The position numbers and the translations under genes were made by a program. Below, piece by piece: positions 46,450 to 58,062 of a stretch of DNA of 64,000 nucleotides. This stretch comes from Sesamum alatum. Taxonomy: Eukaryota; Streptophyta; Magnoliopsida; Lamiales; Pedaliaceae. Every line of letters begins with the position of its first letter. The first letter of the stretch is position 1. The notes beneath the pieces were generated by a model. It was not told the DNA's origin. It saw only the letters and a list, made by a program, of their open reading frames with translations, and searched no databases. Location: NCBI GenBank assembly GCA_034509735.1, contig JACGWO010000011.1:11069866-11133865 (forward strand), read 5' to 3'.

Positions 46450-47890
46450 GGCAGGTTCCAAGACAATCCCGCATTCTCCTGTTCATCGTCTAAACGAGCG
46501 CCCGACTGTAAGCCCTCTCAAGCAGAAAACGATTCTCGTCCTCCAACAGGGTTGGATCAAACACACAGATAGTGAAAACCAGGTTCGTGTCCTCATCCGA
46601 CCTTGAATCTTGGTTCTCCTGAAGTGGTTCGTGCTCAGCGGGGGATCCTTGGGCAGGCTTCTCACCTGAGGCATTAACCGTTTCGAGACTTGGTTCGTTC
46701 CAGAAGGTTGGTGGTTTGCTGTCAGGATAGCAACTATAGTCTGAGGGTGAGCTTGCTCGTTGCTAAGTTCCACTTGAGGCGTTTGTGTGGAGGGTTGCTC
46801 GTTCATCCCCTTCCAGCCTTGCCTTTGCGTTTGTTAACTACCTCTCTCAAATCTGTTGGTTCGCGTTCATGACGAGGCTCGACAGGGGGGTCGCGTCCCT
46901 CGAGGCACTCCTCCATCCCACGCCCAAGGTGTCGGCATCTGGAGCAATATTTCGGGCACCTCTCGTACAACACGGGCTAAGGGAAGTATCTCCCCTTCGT
47001 ACCGATGTAGATCACATAGGGCGCGGTTTTGTCAGGTCAACCTCAACACAGACCCTAGCATGGTCAAATTCCATCCATTGTGGCCTCGTCAAGTTTCGAA
47101 GGAACGCCAATAAGGTTGGCGATGCTGAAAAGAGTCTTCTTTTGGAACAGGCGTATCGGGAGTTCCGGGAAGAGGATCCATCCGGAGCAATAGGAGATTC
47201 CACCTTAGGATTGAAGTCATGGGACCATTTGAAAATTCTCATCCGGAAGCCTTCAATGTAAATAATCTGTTTGAGCCATAAGCGGGACAAACCTCCTCAT
47301 TGTGCAGCTCAATTATAACATGCTTGACGTTAATGACGCCTACCGAAAAGACCCCTCGAAAGCCTAGCTTTGCGAAATAGGAGTGGATGATCGCCATTCT
47401 AGTGTAGCCATGAGAGAATTTGTGGACCAATGCGAATTTCAAATGCTAGGACAGTTGCGCCATCTCCTCCATATCAAAATTTATTGCTCGTCCACCTCTG
47501 TAGGTACAAGCTTTACCAAAATACTCCTCCGAATCGGAAAAAATCATTTTATCTGCCCTCGAGGAGAGAGGCTCGCCCCCGCTAGTAGGGCCTCCGTGGG
47601 TGAGCGAATAAAGAAACATCCGACGGCTGTCTAACGACTCTGGTGGCAGTGTTTTAGTAGGGTTGGAGTTTGAGAGAGTTTCAGGGACCATAGAGTCCTT
47701 CGAAATTGTCTAAGCTCGCCTTTCATAAAAAAACAATCTTCTTGTCTTGTCATAATTATAAATATTTTCTTATTATTTGAAAAGTAGGCTACAGGTACAA
47801 GGCGCATGACCCCATGAAAAGACAAACTAGCGAGGAAAACAAAAGAACACCCTCGATAAGAGGATGAAGTAGAGCAAAGCAAGCACATGC
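46450..47890 (-). pseudogene. DUF4283 / CCHC_4 zinc-knuckle protein (LINE ORF1-like), decayed
   Basis: On the minus strand, in several frames: an N-terminal stretch, KLGFRGVFSVGVINVKHVII (47239-47442), LWLKQI and GFRMRIFKWSHDFNP (47160-47290), a WIRLP-like word, then FDHARVCVEVDLTKPRP near 47020. A zinc knuckle YCSRCRHLGRGMEEC at 46904-46960 follows, with Arg where the second His-type ligand region usually has HG. It ends with a Ser/Pro/Thr-rich tail (46483-46806). Many frameshifts. This is the usual layout of plant LINE ORF1. Orientation is opposite to the fragment on its left. Confidence 0.75.
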
Positions 47891-48400
47891 CCCCAAGTAG
47901 CTTAGCACACTACACCCCCTTAAACGCTTCGCGAGCTAAATTCCTCGCTATTAGAAGTAGCAAGGTCTAGTCCATGGGCCACCACGAATGCGGGACGAAA
48001 ATTCAATTAGTAAAAATCACAAACCCCTCCGACAGATAAAATCAAGCAAGTGGGAGATTAGCATAGCGGAGAAGAAATCTCGGGCATGAAACCAAAATTC
48101 TGATCGAGGCAAACCAAATGCAGGTCGACGCAAACCAGATGCAAGTCGAGGCAAGACCCCTAGTTAGTGAATTACGTCGACATTGTAAAGGGGACTTTGG
48201 GCAATTGAAAAGAAGAAAAATTTTCTAATTCGTGACCTGTGAAGTGTGTTTATATCACAAACTTCATTTTTATTCCCCCATCAAATAAGAATAAATGTTA
48301 GTGGGATTCATACTTTTATATACATACCATATGATATGGATATAGATTTACATTCCTTTAAACTACCATTTGTGCTTGTATATTTTATTTTCTTTTTTGT
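47891..48400. other. Unassigned non-coding stretch
   Basis: Low-complexity, no domain, no RNA gene. A short repeat of GATGCAGGTCGAGGCAAACC-like words lies around 48110-48160. Confidence 0.4.
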
Positions 48401-49231
48401 GGGTAAATTATATTTTTCAGCCCATAAGTGGACCATTTTCAGTTTTGGTCCCATACTGTGGGGAATTCACACATTACATCTTATATGTCAATTTTTTTTT
48501 ATTTTCAGGATCAAAAGGGATTTTTCATTAATTTCTAATGGCAGAACTCACGTGACTCGCACGTTTTCGTTAAATTGCATGGGGTAAAATATATTTTTGG
48601 TCCCATAAATTGATCCGTTTTCAATTTTGGTCTCATACTGTGGGGAATTTAGACATTACATCCTATATGTGCACTTTTTTCAATTTCAGGATGAAAATGG
48701 GCTTTTTGTTAATTGTTAACGGCAGAATGAAGATACATATTCTAACTTACAGCCTAATATTTCCGAAAGAATGGGAAAATTGGGGGCAAAGTGGTCATTC
48801 ATCCCCATCACAAACAAAACATATCCTCATAAACAATGAAAAAATTTCAGCCAAAGCAATATTTAAACAACACCATAAACCATGAAACAACGAAAAAATA
48901 AATTAAAATAGTTTGCCTTCGTTACATCCGTGAAATTTTTGGATACTACTAAATGGAAGAAAAAAAAAGAAAGAAATAGACTTTTATAAGAGGAAGAAGA
49001 AGGAAGAATGACTTCCCTCCAAAATTTGTTCTTGGGTGGTGCATTTTCCTCCAATTGATGCAACTTAATGGATTTCTACTGTTCCGTTAAGCACCTAATG
49101 GAAATTCCATATGTGTCCTGAAATTGAAAAAAAAAATGATATACCGGATGTAATGTGTGAATTTCCCACAGTATGAAACCAAAATTGAAAACGAGTCAAC
49201 TTATGGGACCAAAAATGTAATTTACCAATTT
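48401..49231. mobile_element. MITE of about 830 bp with inner duplication of its terminus
   Basis: The ends read GGGTAAATTATATTTTT and, reversed, GGTAAATTACATTTTTGG. Both ends share TTTTGGTCCCATA and CCCACAGTATG-like words, and the left terminus is present twice (48401-48500, 48582-48690). Target duplication not clear. No coding capacity. Confidence 0.65.
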
Positions 49232-49271
49232 TTCTGTTATTCAATTTCTTTTTTGAAAGGGAAAGGAATCA

Positions 49272-50090
49272 TTAATTATCAACGTCATGCAACAAAACGG
49301 AAAGCAAAGAAATAAGAAGGTCGTTGTACCGATGCTCGATGTAGAGAGACATCTTAGCTAGGGGGTGAGCAACTAAATTTGCATCCCGAGAGACATGATT
49401 CACAAACACTTGCGTAAAAGTAGTGAAAGAAGCTTGAAGTTCTTCTATGATAGGACCAACCCATGAGGAGTCTTCATGGCCGGAATGAAGTTTGCGAACA
49501 ACAGTTAAACAGTCACCTTCCAAAATGATTGAGCGCCATTCAAGTGTGATCGCCCTTGCTACGGCCACTTGAAGAGCAAAAGCTTCCGGCGTGTTCAGCG
49601 TCCGTTGAGCCATGCAGCCTCTGAGATTCCCATTGCACATTCTGCCCAAGTGATCCCCCGCCACAACTCCGGCACCAATTACTGAAATTGAATGGTGTAT
49701 TGTCCCAATCAAAATTAAGTTTGATAAGTCCTACTAGAGAAGCCTGCCACTGTCGCACTGTAGATGGGCTAGAATGGGGAGCTGGAGCAGCAAGGGCTTG
49801 TTGGAACATCCACAGGGATCTGTACGCAAAGGACACCGTCTCCAACGGTTAAGCAACTGCACCGTGCCATAGCTTCTGGTTACGACTCCACCACGTCACC
49901 CAAATTAGTACCTAGAAAATTGCGAACGTTTTAGAATCTCCTTCTTCAGCAACATGACGAAGCCGGTCTTCAAAACCTAGTTGGCCCTGCCAAATCAACA
50001 TAAAAGGTACATGAGCAAATGTGCACTCAACGAAAACGTGATTAATTGTTGGAAGTTTGCTTTGCTTCACCAGCAAGAGGATCTTATAAA
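49272..50090 (-). pseudogene. LINE C-terminal fragment: zf-RVT and RNase H-like (RVT_3)
   Basis: On the minus strand: a zf-RVT-like segment (INHVFVECTFAHVP, 50020-50080), FWVLIWVTWW-like residues, LIKLNFDW near 49720, then GAGVVAGDHLG, EAFALQVAVARA, ILEGDCLTVVRKL and HVSRDANLVAHPLAKM. These are the RNase H positions of plant non-LTR elements. There are two frames (49540-49845 and 49272-49712) with a shift near 49700, and stops near 49850 and 49918. It is the 3' end of a dead LINE; its left part from 49651 on is duplicated at 51901. Confidence 0.82.
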
Positions 50091-50509
50091 CTAGTTAGCT
50101 GAGTTAGTTAGTAGGTGGTTAGTTGGTTAGACTAGTTAGCTGAGAAAGGCGAGATTTTAATTGTATTTAAAGAGGGGTCATCTTCTTCATTCATTATTCT
50201 GAATACAGAAACCTTCACAATTTTATCCATGGCTTTCCTTTTTTGTTTTTGTTTGTGAAGTAAAAGCGATGAATTATTATTAATTGAAGTAAATTGATTA
50301 CAATAAGTTCTGTCGAATATCAATATCTAACATAAATAATTACAGTCATATCATGATTAACAATATCACATAAATTAAACATGAACAACACCTTACTATT
50401 ATTGTATATAAATAATTCCTATTATGCAATAGAACATCAACACATGCAGGAATTTGAACTTATAACCTTTAATATCATGGGACCTCAGTTTGGACAATTG
50501 AGTTAGACC
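49651..50509. repeat. Direct duplication, copy 1 (partner 51901-52757)
   Basis: About 860 bp at roughly 97% identity by eye. It starts TGATCCCCCGCCACAACTCC and ends GAGTTAGACC. It contains part of the LINE fragment, a TTAGTTGGTTAGACTAG-rich stretch and a SINE at its right end. Confidence 0.9.
50385..50509 (-). mobile_element. tRNA-derived SINE, copy in duplication 1
   Basis: Read on the minus strand from 50509: GGTCTAACTCAATTG (degenerate A box), then AAGTTCAAATTCC (B box) about 35 nt further. The SINE at 62630-62790 shares the body downstream of the B box (GTTGATGTT...TAGTA). Confidence 0.6.
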
Positions 50510-51655
50510 GAGGTCCTCCAAATTCGCACATTTTGTAGCTCTTCCGGCAAAATTCACTGCGGCATCTCTCGCCGCCGTCTTCGCAGTCGAGATTTTCCGC
50601 CGGCACGGCATTCCAAAGACCATAGTCAGTGATCGTGACTCCCTCTTCCTCAGTAAATTCTGGCAGGAAATTTTTCGATTGAGTGGGACGACATTGGCGT
50701 ACAACAGCACCTACCACCCCCAAACCGACGGTCAGACCGAGGTCCTCAACCGTGTGCTCGAAACGTACCTCCGATGCTTCGTCAGTGAGGAACTCCGGCT
50801 GTGGTGACGTTTTTTGCACATCGCTGAGTACTGGTATAACACAACATTCCACTCCTCTATCGGCACAACACTGTTCCAGGCCCTTTACGGTCGACCCCCG
50901 CCGTTGATCTCCTTCTATGTCGCCGGCTCCACTGTCGCTTCCATTGACGAGACCCCTCGCCTTTGCGACGAAACCCTAGCCATGGCCCGCTATCACCTTT
51001 CGCGCGCACGGCTCCGAATGAAGCAGACCGCCGATCGATACCGTCAGGATAAATCCTTTGCCGTCGGGGACTTGGTCCTTCTCCGCCTTCAACCGTATCA
51101 CCAGATCACGGTGCGCCGACGTCTTTCGCAGAAGCTCACGAAGCGCGACTTCGGTCCTTTCCGTATCCGCCGCAGAATTGGATCTGTCGCCTACGAACTG
51201 GATTTGCCCGAGGGTTCCCGTGTCCATCCTGTGTTTCACGCGTCCCTTCTAAAACCCTTCCATGGCGCGCCACCGACAGCTCCCGGCATCCTTCCGCCGG
51301 AAGCCCTAGGCCCGACTCCGACTTCTCGGCCTTTCTGCATCCTGGGTCAGCGAATCACTCCTACTGAATTGGGCCCCCATCAACAGGTTTTGGTGCAATC
51401 GGTGGGCCAGGACGAAGCTGAGGCTACTTGGCCTTCCTGGATGAGTTCCACACTGTTTTTCCTGAGTTTGACCTTGAGGGCAAGGTCCATTTTGATGGGC
51501 CGAGCATTGATACGGGCCTGATCACTGATGGGCCGCAACTGCATCCCTTGGGCCAGTCGCCCCAACAAACCATCCTGGGCCTGAAGAACCAAGCCTTCGG
51601 CAGTCCAAACGAGCAGTGCAGAAACCTGGATGGTTTAAAGACTATTATTAGCTAA
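50510..51655 (+). pseudogene. Ty3/Gypsy integrase and chromodomain-like end, fragment
   Basis: Starting exactly after the duplication: KFAHFVALPAKFTAASLAAV, then HGIPKTIVSDRDSLF (second catalytic Asp), AYNSTYHPQTDGQTEVLNR (third, Glu), a TGA at 50805, AEYWYNTTFHSS, LYGRPPP and RQDKSFAVGDLVLLRLQPY. The chromodomain-like end follows (KLTKRDFGPFRI, HPVFHASLLKPF). A frameshift near 51430 leads to DLEGKVHFDGPSIDTG, the usual end of this pol. No LTRs are seen, so it is a dead fragment. Confidence 0.85.
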
Positions 51656-51900
51656 GAAGTACTACTTGAGATTTATGTATTTATGCAAGTAGCTAGAAGA
51701 TGAATTCTGTTAAAATTAATGGGCAGACAAGGACACTTGCTAGGACACTTGTCAGCTATGCCCCACTTGATGCCTTGTATTTAGTGGTTGGTGGAAATGA
51801 AAAAGGTAGAACACTTTTACCTCAAAAAATTCCTTAATTCCTCCCTTGATTATGGAGCAGCTTTCCAAGATCGAATTGGAAAGAATTAACACTTGTATCA
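51656..51900. other. Spacer between Gypsy fragment and second duplication copy
   Basis: Looks like the start of a Gypsy LTR or untranslated end (GACACTTGCTAGGACACTTG, ATTAATGGGCAGACAAGG), but no partner LTR is visible. No gene. Confidence 0.4.
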
Positions 51901-52757
51901 TGATCCCCCGCCACAACTCCGACACCAATTACTGAAATTGAATGGTGTACTGTCCCCATCAAAATTAAGTTTGATAAGTCCTACTAGAGAAGCCTGCCAC
52001 TGTCGCACTGTAGATGGGCTAGATTGGGGAGCTGGAGCAGCAAGGGCTTGTTGGAACATCCACAGGGATCTGTACGCAAAGGACACCGTCTCCAACGGTT
52101 AAGCAACTGCACCGTACCATAGCTTCTGGTTACGAATCCACCACGTCACCCAAATTAGTACCCAGAAAATTGCGAACGTTTTAGAATCTCCTTCTTCAGC
52201 AACATGACGAAGCCGGTCTTCAAAACCTAGTTGGCCCTGCAAAATCAACATAAAAGGTACGTGAGCAAATGTACACTCAACGAAAACGTGATTAATTGTT
52301 GGAAGTTTGCTTTGCTTCACCAGCAAGAGGATCTTATAGACTAGTTAGCTGAGTTAGTTAGTAGGTGGTTAGTTGGTTAGACTAGTTTTGAGAAAGGCGG
52401 GAGTTTAATTGTATTTAAAGAGGGGTCATCTTCTTCATTCGTTATTTTGAATACAGAAACCTTCACAATTTTATCCATGGCTTTCCTTTTTTGTTTTTGT
52501 TTGTGAAGTAAAAGGGATGAATTATTATTAATTGAAGTAAATTGATTACAATAAGTTCTGTCGAATATCAATATCTAACAAAAATAATTACAGTCATATC
52601 ATGATTAACAATATCACATAAATTAAACATAAACAACACCTTACTATTATTGTATATAAATAATTCCTATTATGCAATAGAACATCAACACATGCAGGAG
52701 TTTGAACCTATAATCTTTAATATTATGGGCCCTCAGCTTGTGCAATTGAGTTAGACC
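51901..52757. repeat. Direct duplication, copy 2 (partner 49651-50509)
   Basis: Same sequence as copy 1 with scattered changes and small indels, in the same orientation. It includes a truncated zf-RVT/RNase H LINE piece on the minus strand (51901-52330). Confidence 0.9.
52632..52757 (-). mobile_element. tRNA-derived SINE, copy in duplication 2
   Basis: B box GGTTCAAACTCC on the minus strand at 52697-52708 and a degenerate A box at 52743-52754. The body matches the other two copies. Confidence 0.6.
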
Positions 52758-53015
52758 TTGCTCTTTCCTTGAGAAGTACTCTTAGAAATGTTTATCTTCT
52801 CATTAATGTCCTCAGTCAGAGGAACAATGATGATGATGTAGTATCTCAAGAGTGGTGCCCGGCAGCGGTTAAGTTACTCATTGGAAAATGACAAGTGAAA
52901 TAAGAGAACTGGATGTAGGAAGTCTTGACAATTGGCCTGATGTTATTTTTCTTAATAAGTACAAATCTACTTTCTGTGAAGCTTTTGAATAGGTCTTGTC
53001 CTGATTTTGTGTCAA
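52758..53015. other. Short unassigned stretch
   Basis: Contains words such as GTACTCTTAGAAATG, CAAGAGTGGTGCCCGGC and GAAGTCTTGACAATTGG that could be a diverged coding relic. No domain recognised. Confidence 0.35.
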
Positions 53016-53019
53016 GCTA

Positions 53020-53650
53020 TGATGCATGGATACGGAAATGGTACGATATAAATATGTCGATACAAAAAAATTTTAAAAAAATTACGACACGATACGGTAC
53101 TGACACGGCTATATATAATATATATTTTTATATATATATTTTAAATTTTTTCATAAAATTTATGTAACATGAATAATATCAAGAAAAACATAACAACATA
53201 TCTTATTCTAAATTCTTAACCAAAATACATGACTTCAAAAATGTACCTAATCAACTATTAAAAAAAATACACAACGAAAGAATATCTAATAATCCAAATT
53301 AATTAAATTATCATGACCATATCCCGATGTTTTAGTAATTTTATCCCAAAATTTTTAGTTTGAGAGAAGTAAATTATTTTATTTTTCTTTTTATTTAGCC
53401 CAAAACTCTTTTTTTTTTTTAAAAAAAAAAAAAAGGAAGTCCAAATTTTTTTAAAATTATAAAAAAATCCTAAACGTGTCCAAAACGTGTCGGACACTCC
53501 TGCAAAACGTGTTGGATACCATGTCCGATACCGTGTCTTTTTTTTATTTTACCTTTTCGGATACGCCTATGCCGTGTCAGACACGTGTCTGAGCCGTGTC
53601 GGTGTCTGAGACATGTCCGATACTGCATCGAGTAAGTTTTCGGAGTGTCC
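53020..53650. repeat. Dispersed repeat with GTGTCGGACAC motifs
   Basis: Begins GATGCATGGATACGG and ends CGATACTGCATCGAG. The right half has repeated GTGTC(G/C)GACAC-like words. Matching ends suggest an old inverted-repeat element. There is an A/T-run at 53410-53440. No gene. Confidence 0.55.
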
Positions 53651-53665
53651 GTGTATTATAGATAA

Positions 53666-53906
53666 TTCGCCTCCATTTGGTTTGATGGATTTTGATTTGA
53701 ATTTGCATAAAGGATTTGGAGAAACAATTTCAAATAACTCTATTTGAAAATTAAGTAAAATTCATTCATATTCAACAAATCATACTTTATAAATAGAATT
53801 GGATGATTTGAAAATTGTTAAATTTAGAATTATCCGAAAACAAAAGATTTGTTATTAAAAATTTGAAATTCCTAATTCCAAATCCTTCAATCCAAATGCA
53901 ATCGTG
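53666..53906. mobile_element. MITE-like inverted-repeat element
   Basis: The ends CATTTGGTTTGATGGATT and, reversed, GCATTTGGATTGAAGGATT form an inverted pair around 240 bp of AT-rich DNA. Confidence 0.6.
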
Positions 53907-54139
53907 GTTTCTTTACATTTGAAAAATTGCAATTAATTTTGATAATTTTATTCTAAATTTTAAAAAATTCGCACATTGAGGACAAATTTGGTCGAAAAGG
54001 TGCACGTAACCTTGGTCGAGCATTCTTAATGAAGCTGGTTATCTCCAATTTTTCGATCATTTTAGCAAATCTCGTTCATTTTGTCTTCAAAGTGGGAAAG
54101 TTTTAAATTACAGGACACAATTGCTAAAATAGATTCGTA

Positions 54140-55010
54140 CAGGACTAAGGGAGTATTTACGCGGGCTTTAGAAAAGCATTTTTGAGCTTCTCTCTTCAAA
54201 AAAGCACTTTTTAGGTATTTGGGATGATAGCTTCTGCTTCTGAAACTGTTAGAAAAGCATTATTAAAACAAAATTTGGAAGTACCTTGGGAGGTGCTTCT
54301 AGCTACTTCGGTTTTTTTATATATAAATCCAACTTTCTTTTGAACTACTTGATCCTCATTATTATAATCTTAATTCAAGTTTACCCATTCTAATTTATTT
54401 TCAAAATTTCTCATCTGAAGTTGATATTGGAGTTTTCAAATAATTTGAATTATTTAAAACTAATAAAATTTAAGATTTCACATATTGAACATTATAGAAT
54501 TTTATATTTTATTTTTTATATTATCCAATTTATTCCTAAAGTAACAAAAAATATAAGTTTAAATTCCATCATTAATTAATAAAAGTTTTTTTTTTTGGAA
54601 ATCATGCAAGTTTTATTTATTCTGTACGAATTAATGAATAATTAGTGGGAAAATTATTGAATTAAACATTCAACTTTTCTATTAATATTCAGTATTTTAA
54701 TAATATATTAACTGAAATAAAATTTATAATTTTTTGAGAAAGAATAGTTATTATTAACAAAACACAAATGCAATAATTAAGTAAAAGTAGTATATTTTAA
54801 GATATTGGAACAAAATGATCTTTAATCAATTAAGCTAGTTTTAGAAGTGTTTTTTCCCCAAAGGTACACTACCCAATTTAGTTTTTATCTGTTTTTCACT
54901 TTTTTCTTACAAACACTACCCACTTTTGATTTTACTACAACTTTCAACTTTCTCTATAAAAAGCACTTTTCTAAAAGTAAAAATTTTCCCAAACACTCTC
55001 TAAAACTGCC
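54140..55010. mobile_element. MITE-like element, TTTAGAAAAGCA ends
   Basis: The left part has CTTTAGAAAAGCATTTTTGAG and the right part, in reverse, TTTTAGAAAAGTGCTTTTTA. The outer ends look like GTGTTTGGGAA-type hAT MITEs. 54340-54840 inside is AT-rich filler. Confidence 0.55.
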
Positions 55011-56040
55011 AACCTATATACTTACATAACTAAAATTACATTTTTTTTCCTTCTCTTATATTTTAAATCTTTCATTACTGCGTTAAAAAGTTCAATTTAT
55101 TCATGGCTCATGCAACCATGATTTTATATATTTGTATTTTCTTAAAATATCAATTTACTTTAGTTAAATTATAGTATATAGGTTCTACATGATATGCAGT
55201 AATTAATCAAACACATTAAATACTTTACTCGGTCATTTTTATGATGTTGGGCACCTGTCATTCATTTATTAGTGTCTAAATATTTGCTAACCAAACAAAC
55301 TTAAGACTTATGCAATAATTTCATTAATATCATACATTTTACGATTAATCATATTTATTTGCAATACATTATTTATGGTAGACATTTATTGAAATATGAT
55401 GAAACCTTCACTAAATCAAACCCTTAAAATAGAAATTAAATACTCAATATAATGTTAAAAAATAAAACATTCTCCTCTGTATTCTTATCGATAATTTTTT
55501 TTATTATACAAACTAATACTATTATGACTACCAAAGAAAGAAAAATTAGCGACAATAATGTTGTGATGCTATCAAAATGTCACTAATTATATATATTAAC
55601 GATAATAGTTTTAATTTTTTCACTATCTCAAATTTTATAATTTTAATAGTAATAATATTTAATTAAATGCTGTCACTAAGTAATATTAGTGATAAAAAGT
55701 TTTATATAATTAGTATATAAAAAAATTGTTATTATAAATAATTAGTTACACATGTGTACCGATAATATAATAATAACAAATATAATGACAATAAATATAA
55801 TTAATTATCTATATACACAACTTGAAAGTTTTGAATTTTATTTATAAATCTAGAGTTTGGTGAACGTTTCTTTCTAAACCAAAGAAATCCACACGTACAC
55901 AAATTGGTACAGATTTTGAAATCCACCTCATCTAAAAATGGATTTTCTTACCCATCATTTTGAAGTTTGAACCCTTTAGGCACACAAGTCACCTGTCTAC
56001 AGATGGCCAAATTAAATTAAGACTTTAATAAATTTTTGTT
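55011..56040. other. AT-rich intergenic DNA ending in unit C distal promoter
   Basis: No gene to 55860. From about 55920 (ATGGATTTTCTTACC, TTTGAACCCTTTAGG, GATGGCCAAATTAAATTAA) it matches the PELPK-A distal promoter (12625-12700) and unit D (63460-63530), so the duplicated unit begins here. Confidence 0.55.
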
Positions 56041-56044
56041 CATA

Positions 56045-56560
56045 TAATTATAGCATTTGGCATTTTTATCCTTTATCTTTCTAGGATTGCAAAATAGTCC
56101 TATAATTTTTTGACATTTCGTGATTTTGGTCCTTCCGGTGCCGGATTTTGCAAAAGTTGCCGGAACAAATCATTTGCCCCTCGCGATTTTGGCATTTTTA
56201 TCCTTTATCTTTCTAGGGATTATAAAAGAATCCTGTAATTTTTTGATATTTTGCAATTTTTGGTCCTTCCGGTGACGAATTTCGCAAAAATTGTCGGAAT
56301 AAATCATGTGCCACCTCATTTTGTTTTTTTTAATTTTTCATCCATGTTGGCAAAAGTGAACCAACCCGAACAAAACCCCCAATTTAAATGAACCACGTGA
56401 AGTGCACATGATATCTTCTGACGACTTTTGCAAAATTTGGCATCGGAAGGACCAAAATCACGAAATGTCAAAAAGTTACAGAACTCTTTTGCAATCCTAA
56501 AAAAATAAAGGATAAAAATGCCAAAGTGCCAGAATTACAGGACCAAAAATCTATTTAAGC
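56045..56560. mobile_element. MITE of about 0.5 kb in the PELPK-C distal promoter
   Basis: Inverted ends share GGCATTTTTATCCTTTAT and GGTCCTTCCGGTGCC-like words; an inner partial duplication is at 56180-56290. No coding capacity. Confidence 0.7.
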
Positions 56561-56623
56561 CTTAAACTAATGTCATTGTATTTTTGTTAAAATATACTTG
56601 CAATGTTCAATTGTATTGTAATA

Positions 56624-56658
<35 letters not shown>

Positions 56659-57055
56659 AAAAGAGTTTTTACACTCACAAATAACGTTTAATGACACCGC
56701 TGCACCAATCTTTTATCTATACTAATATATAAAAAAAAGGCTTACACACTCACAAATGACAATTAATGACACCGCTGCACCAATTTTTTTGTAAAGCTAA
56801 AAATACCCTTTAACCGATAATAGAACTAACCTATTCAACTTCCAAATTTGACATTAACTGATAAATGAATTTTCTTTTCTTTCTTTATATCTTTTATTTT
56901 ATTAATGTAAAAGATTTATTTATATATTTTACTCTTATTTGTAATACACTTTAAAATATAAAAGATTATTTATTATATGCACGTAGGGATGACGTGCCAC
57001 AACGGCTATATATATATATATATATCTTCTCTCTATTATAACTGAGTACGAACGA
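56561..57055. other. AT-rich DNA with duplicated block and microsatellites
   Basis: ACACTCACAAATAACG to GACACCGCTGCACCAA occurs at 56673-56706 and again at 56736-56788. TCTATACTAATATATAAAAA at 56716 resembles a Helitron 5' end, without a convincing partner. AT runs at 56628-56655 and 57007-57024. No gene. Confidence 0.45.
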
Positions 57056-57612
57056 AAAATTATAAATAAATCAATAATATCAAAGACAGTGCAATAAACA
57101 AATATGAAAAATTAAGTTTTCATTACAGATGAATATTATTCATAATTCTCATTATAACCAAAATATTTATAATGGTGTTTAACTATAACTAATATTTTGG
57201 TATCAACTGCTGAACAACGACAATGGCCATTTGTGTCACGGACGTAATCTTAGAGGTAGTTTAAACTTGATAAGCTTGTCGTAAATACTCGAACTTTAAT
57301 GAAACAAACTTTCTGTGTAAAAAATTCAAGTTAAATGGAAGAAATTTGGATTAATTTACACTTCTATATATAAAAAAAGGTTGAATTAGAACACCTTGCA
57401 GTCTTATGATCATGTCTAATAATTAGACGATGATTAGGAAGTTGAACTAACTCTCCTTCCCAACAACCATGGCAAGACTTTTTGATGATTCTCCACGTCG
57501 AGCATCTATAAATACCATACAATCCAAACTCCATGCATCACTCAGAACATTGAACACTTTCCCAATCAACGAAAACATTTCCTCAGCCACCTCTCAATTT
57601 CCTGCTCAAACA
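57056..57612 (+). promoter_or_regulatory. PELPK-C promoter and 5' leader
   Basis: TATA box TATAAATA at 57507-57514, 106 bp before the ATG. Conserved block GAAGTTGAACTAACTC to CTTCCCAACAACCATGG at 57438-57471, followed by CTCCACGTCG. An in-frame ATG at 57469 lies upstream of the TATA box, so it is not the start. Confidence 0.75.
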
Positions 57613-58062
57613 ATGGCATTTGATAGGCACTCTTCCTTTTTCTTGCTATTGCTCATTGCTTTGTCATCAATAAGCGGTAACACACACCAAGCAGAGGCGC
57701 GGCGCCTCTTGGAGTCGGCCTTGCCTGAAATTCCTTTGCCAGAAATTCCAGGTTTACCAAAGCCGGAGCTACCAACACTGCCAAAACCTGAGCTACCAAC
57801 ACTGCCAAAACCTGAGCTACCAACATTGCCTAAGCCTGAGCTTCCAGTACTACCAAAACCTGAGCTTCCGACTTTGCCCAAGCCAGAACTGCCAAAGTTG
57901 GAAAAGGCTGAGATCCCGGAATTGCCAAAACCTGAGCTCCCGGAACTGCCAAAACCTGAGATCCCGGAATTGCCAAAGCCTGAGTTGCCTAAATTTCCTG
58001 AACTTCCAAAGTTCCCAGAATTGCCTAAACCCATTTTTCCGGAAGGACCGAAATCCCCTTGA
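57613..58062 (+). CDS. PELPK-like secreted proline-rich protein, copy C
   Basis: 149 aa, single exon. Same protein as copy B except for one residue near the end (KPIFPEG instead of KPILPEG). Signal peptide MAFDRHSSFFLLLLIALSS, cleavage probably after THQAEA, about ten octapeptides of LPKPELPT type, two FPELPK units, PEGPKSP tail. The start was chosen by conservation in all copies and position after the TATA box. The leader and coding region are almost free of differences from copy B while the flanks have diverged. Wall role inferred from the PELPK family. Confidence 0.93.
   Translation: MAFDRHSSFFLLLLIALSSISGNTHQAEARRLLESALPEIPLPEIPGLPKPELPTLPKPELPTLPKPELPTLPKPELPVLPKPELPTLPKPELPKLEKAEIPELPKPELPELPKPEIPELPKPELPKFPELPKFPELPKPIFPEGPKSP

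Noticed and set aside
50132..50323. Small minus-strand ORF, also at 52377-52571
   Set aside because: Appears twice only because the segment is duplicated; no domain, and it overlaps an AT-rich repeat.
56716..57000. Helitron 5' end (TCTATACTAATATA)
   Set aside because: No matching hairpin plus CTRR end could be found downstream; kept only as a remark.
57469..57612. In-frame ATG that would extend PELPK-C by 48 residues
   Set aside because: The extension includes the TATA box and is not open from ATG in copies A and B; the conserved signal peptide starts at 57613.
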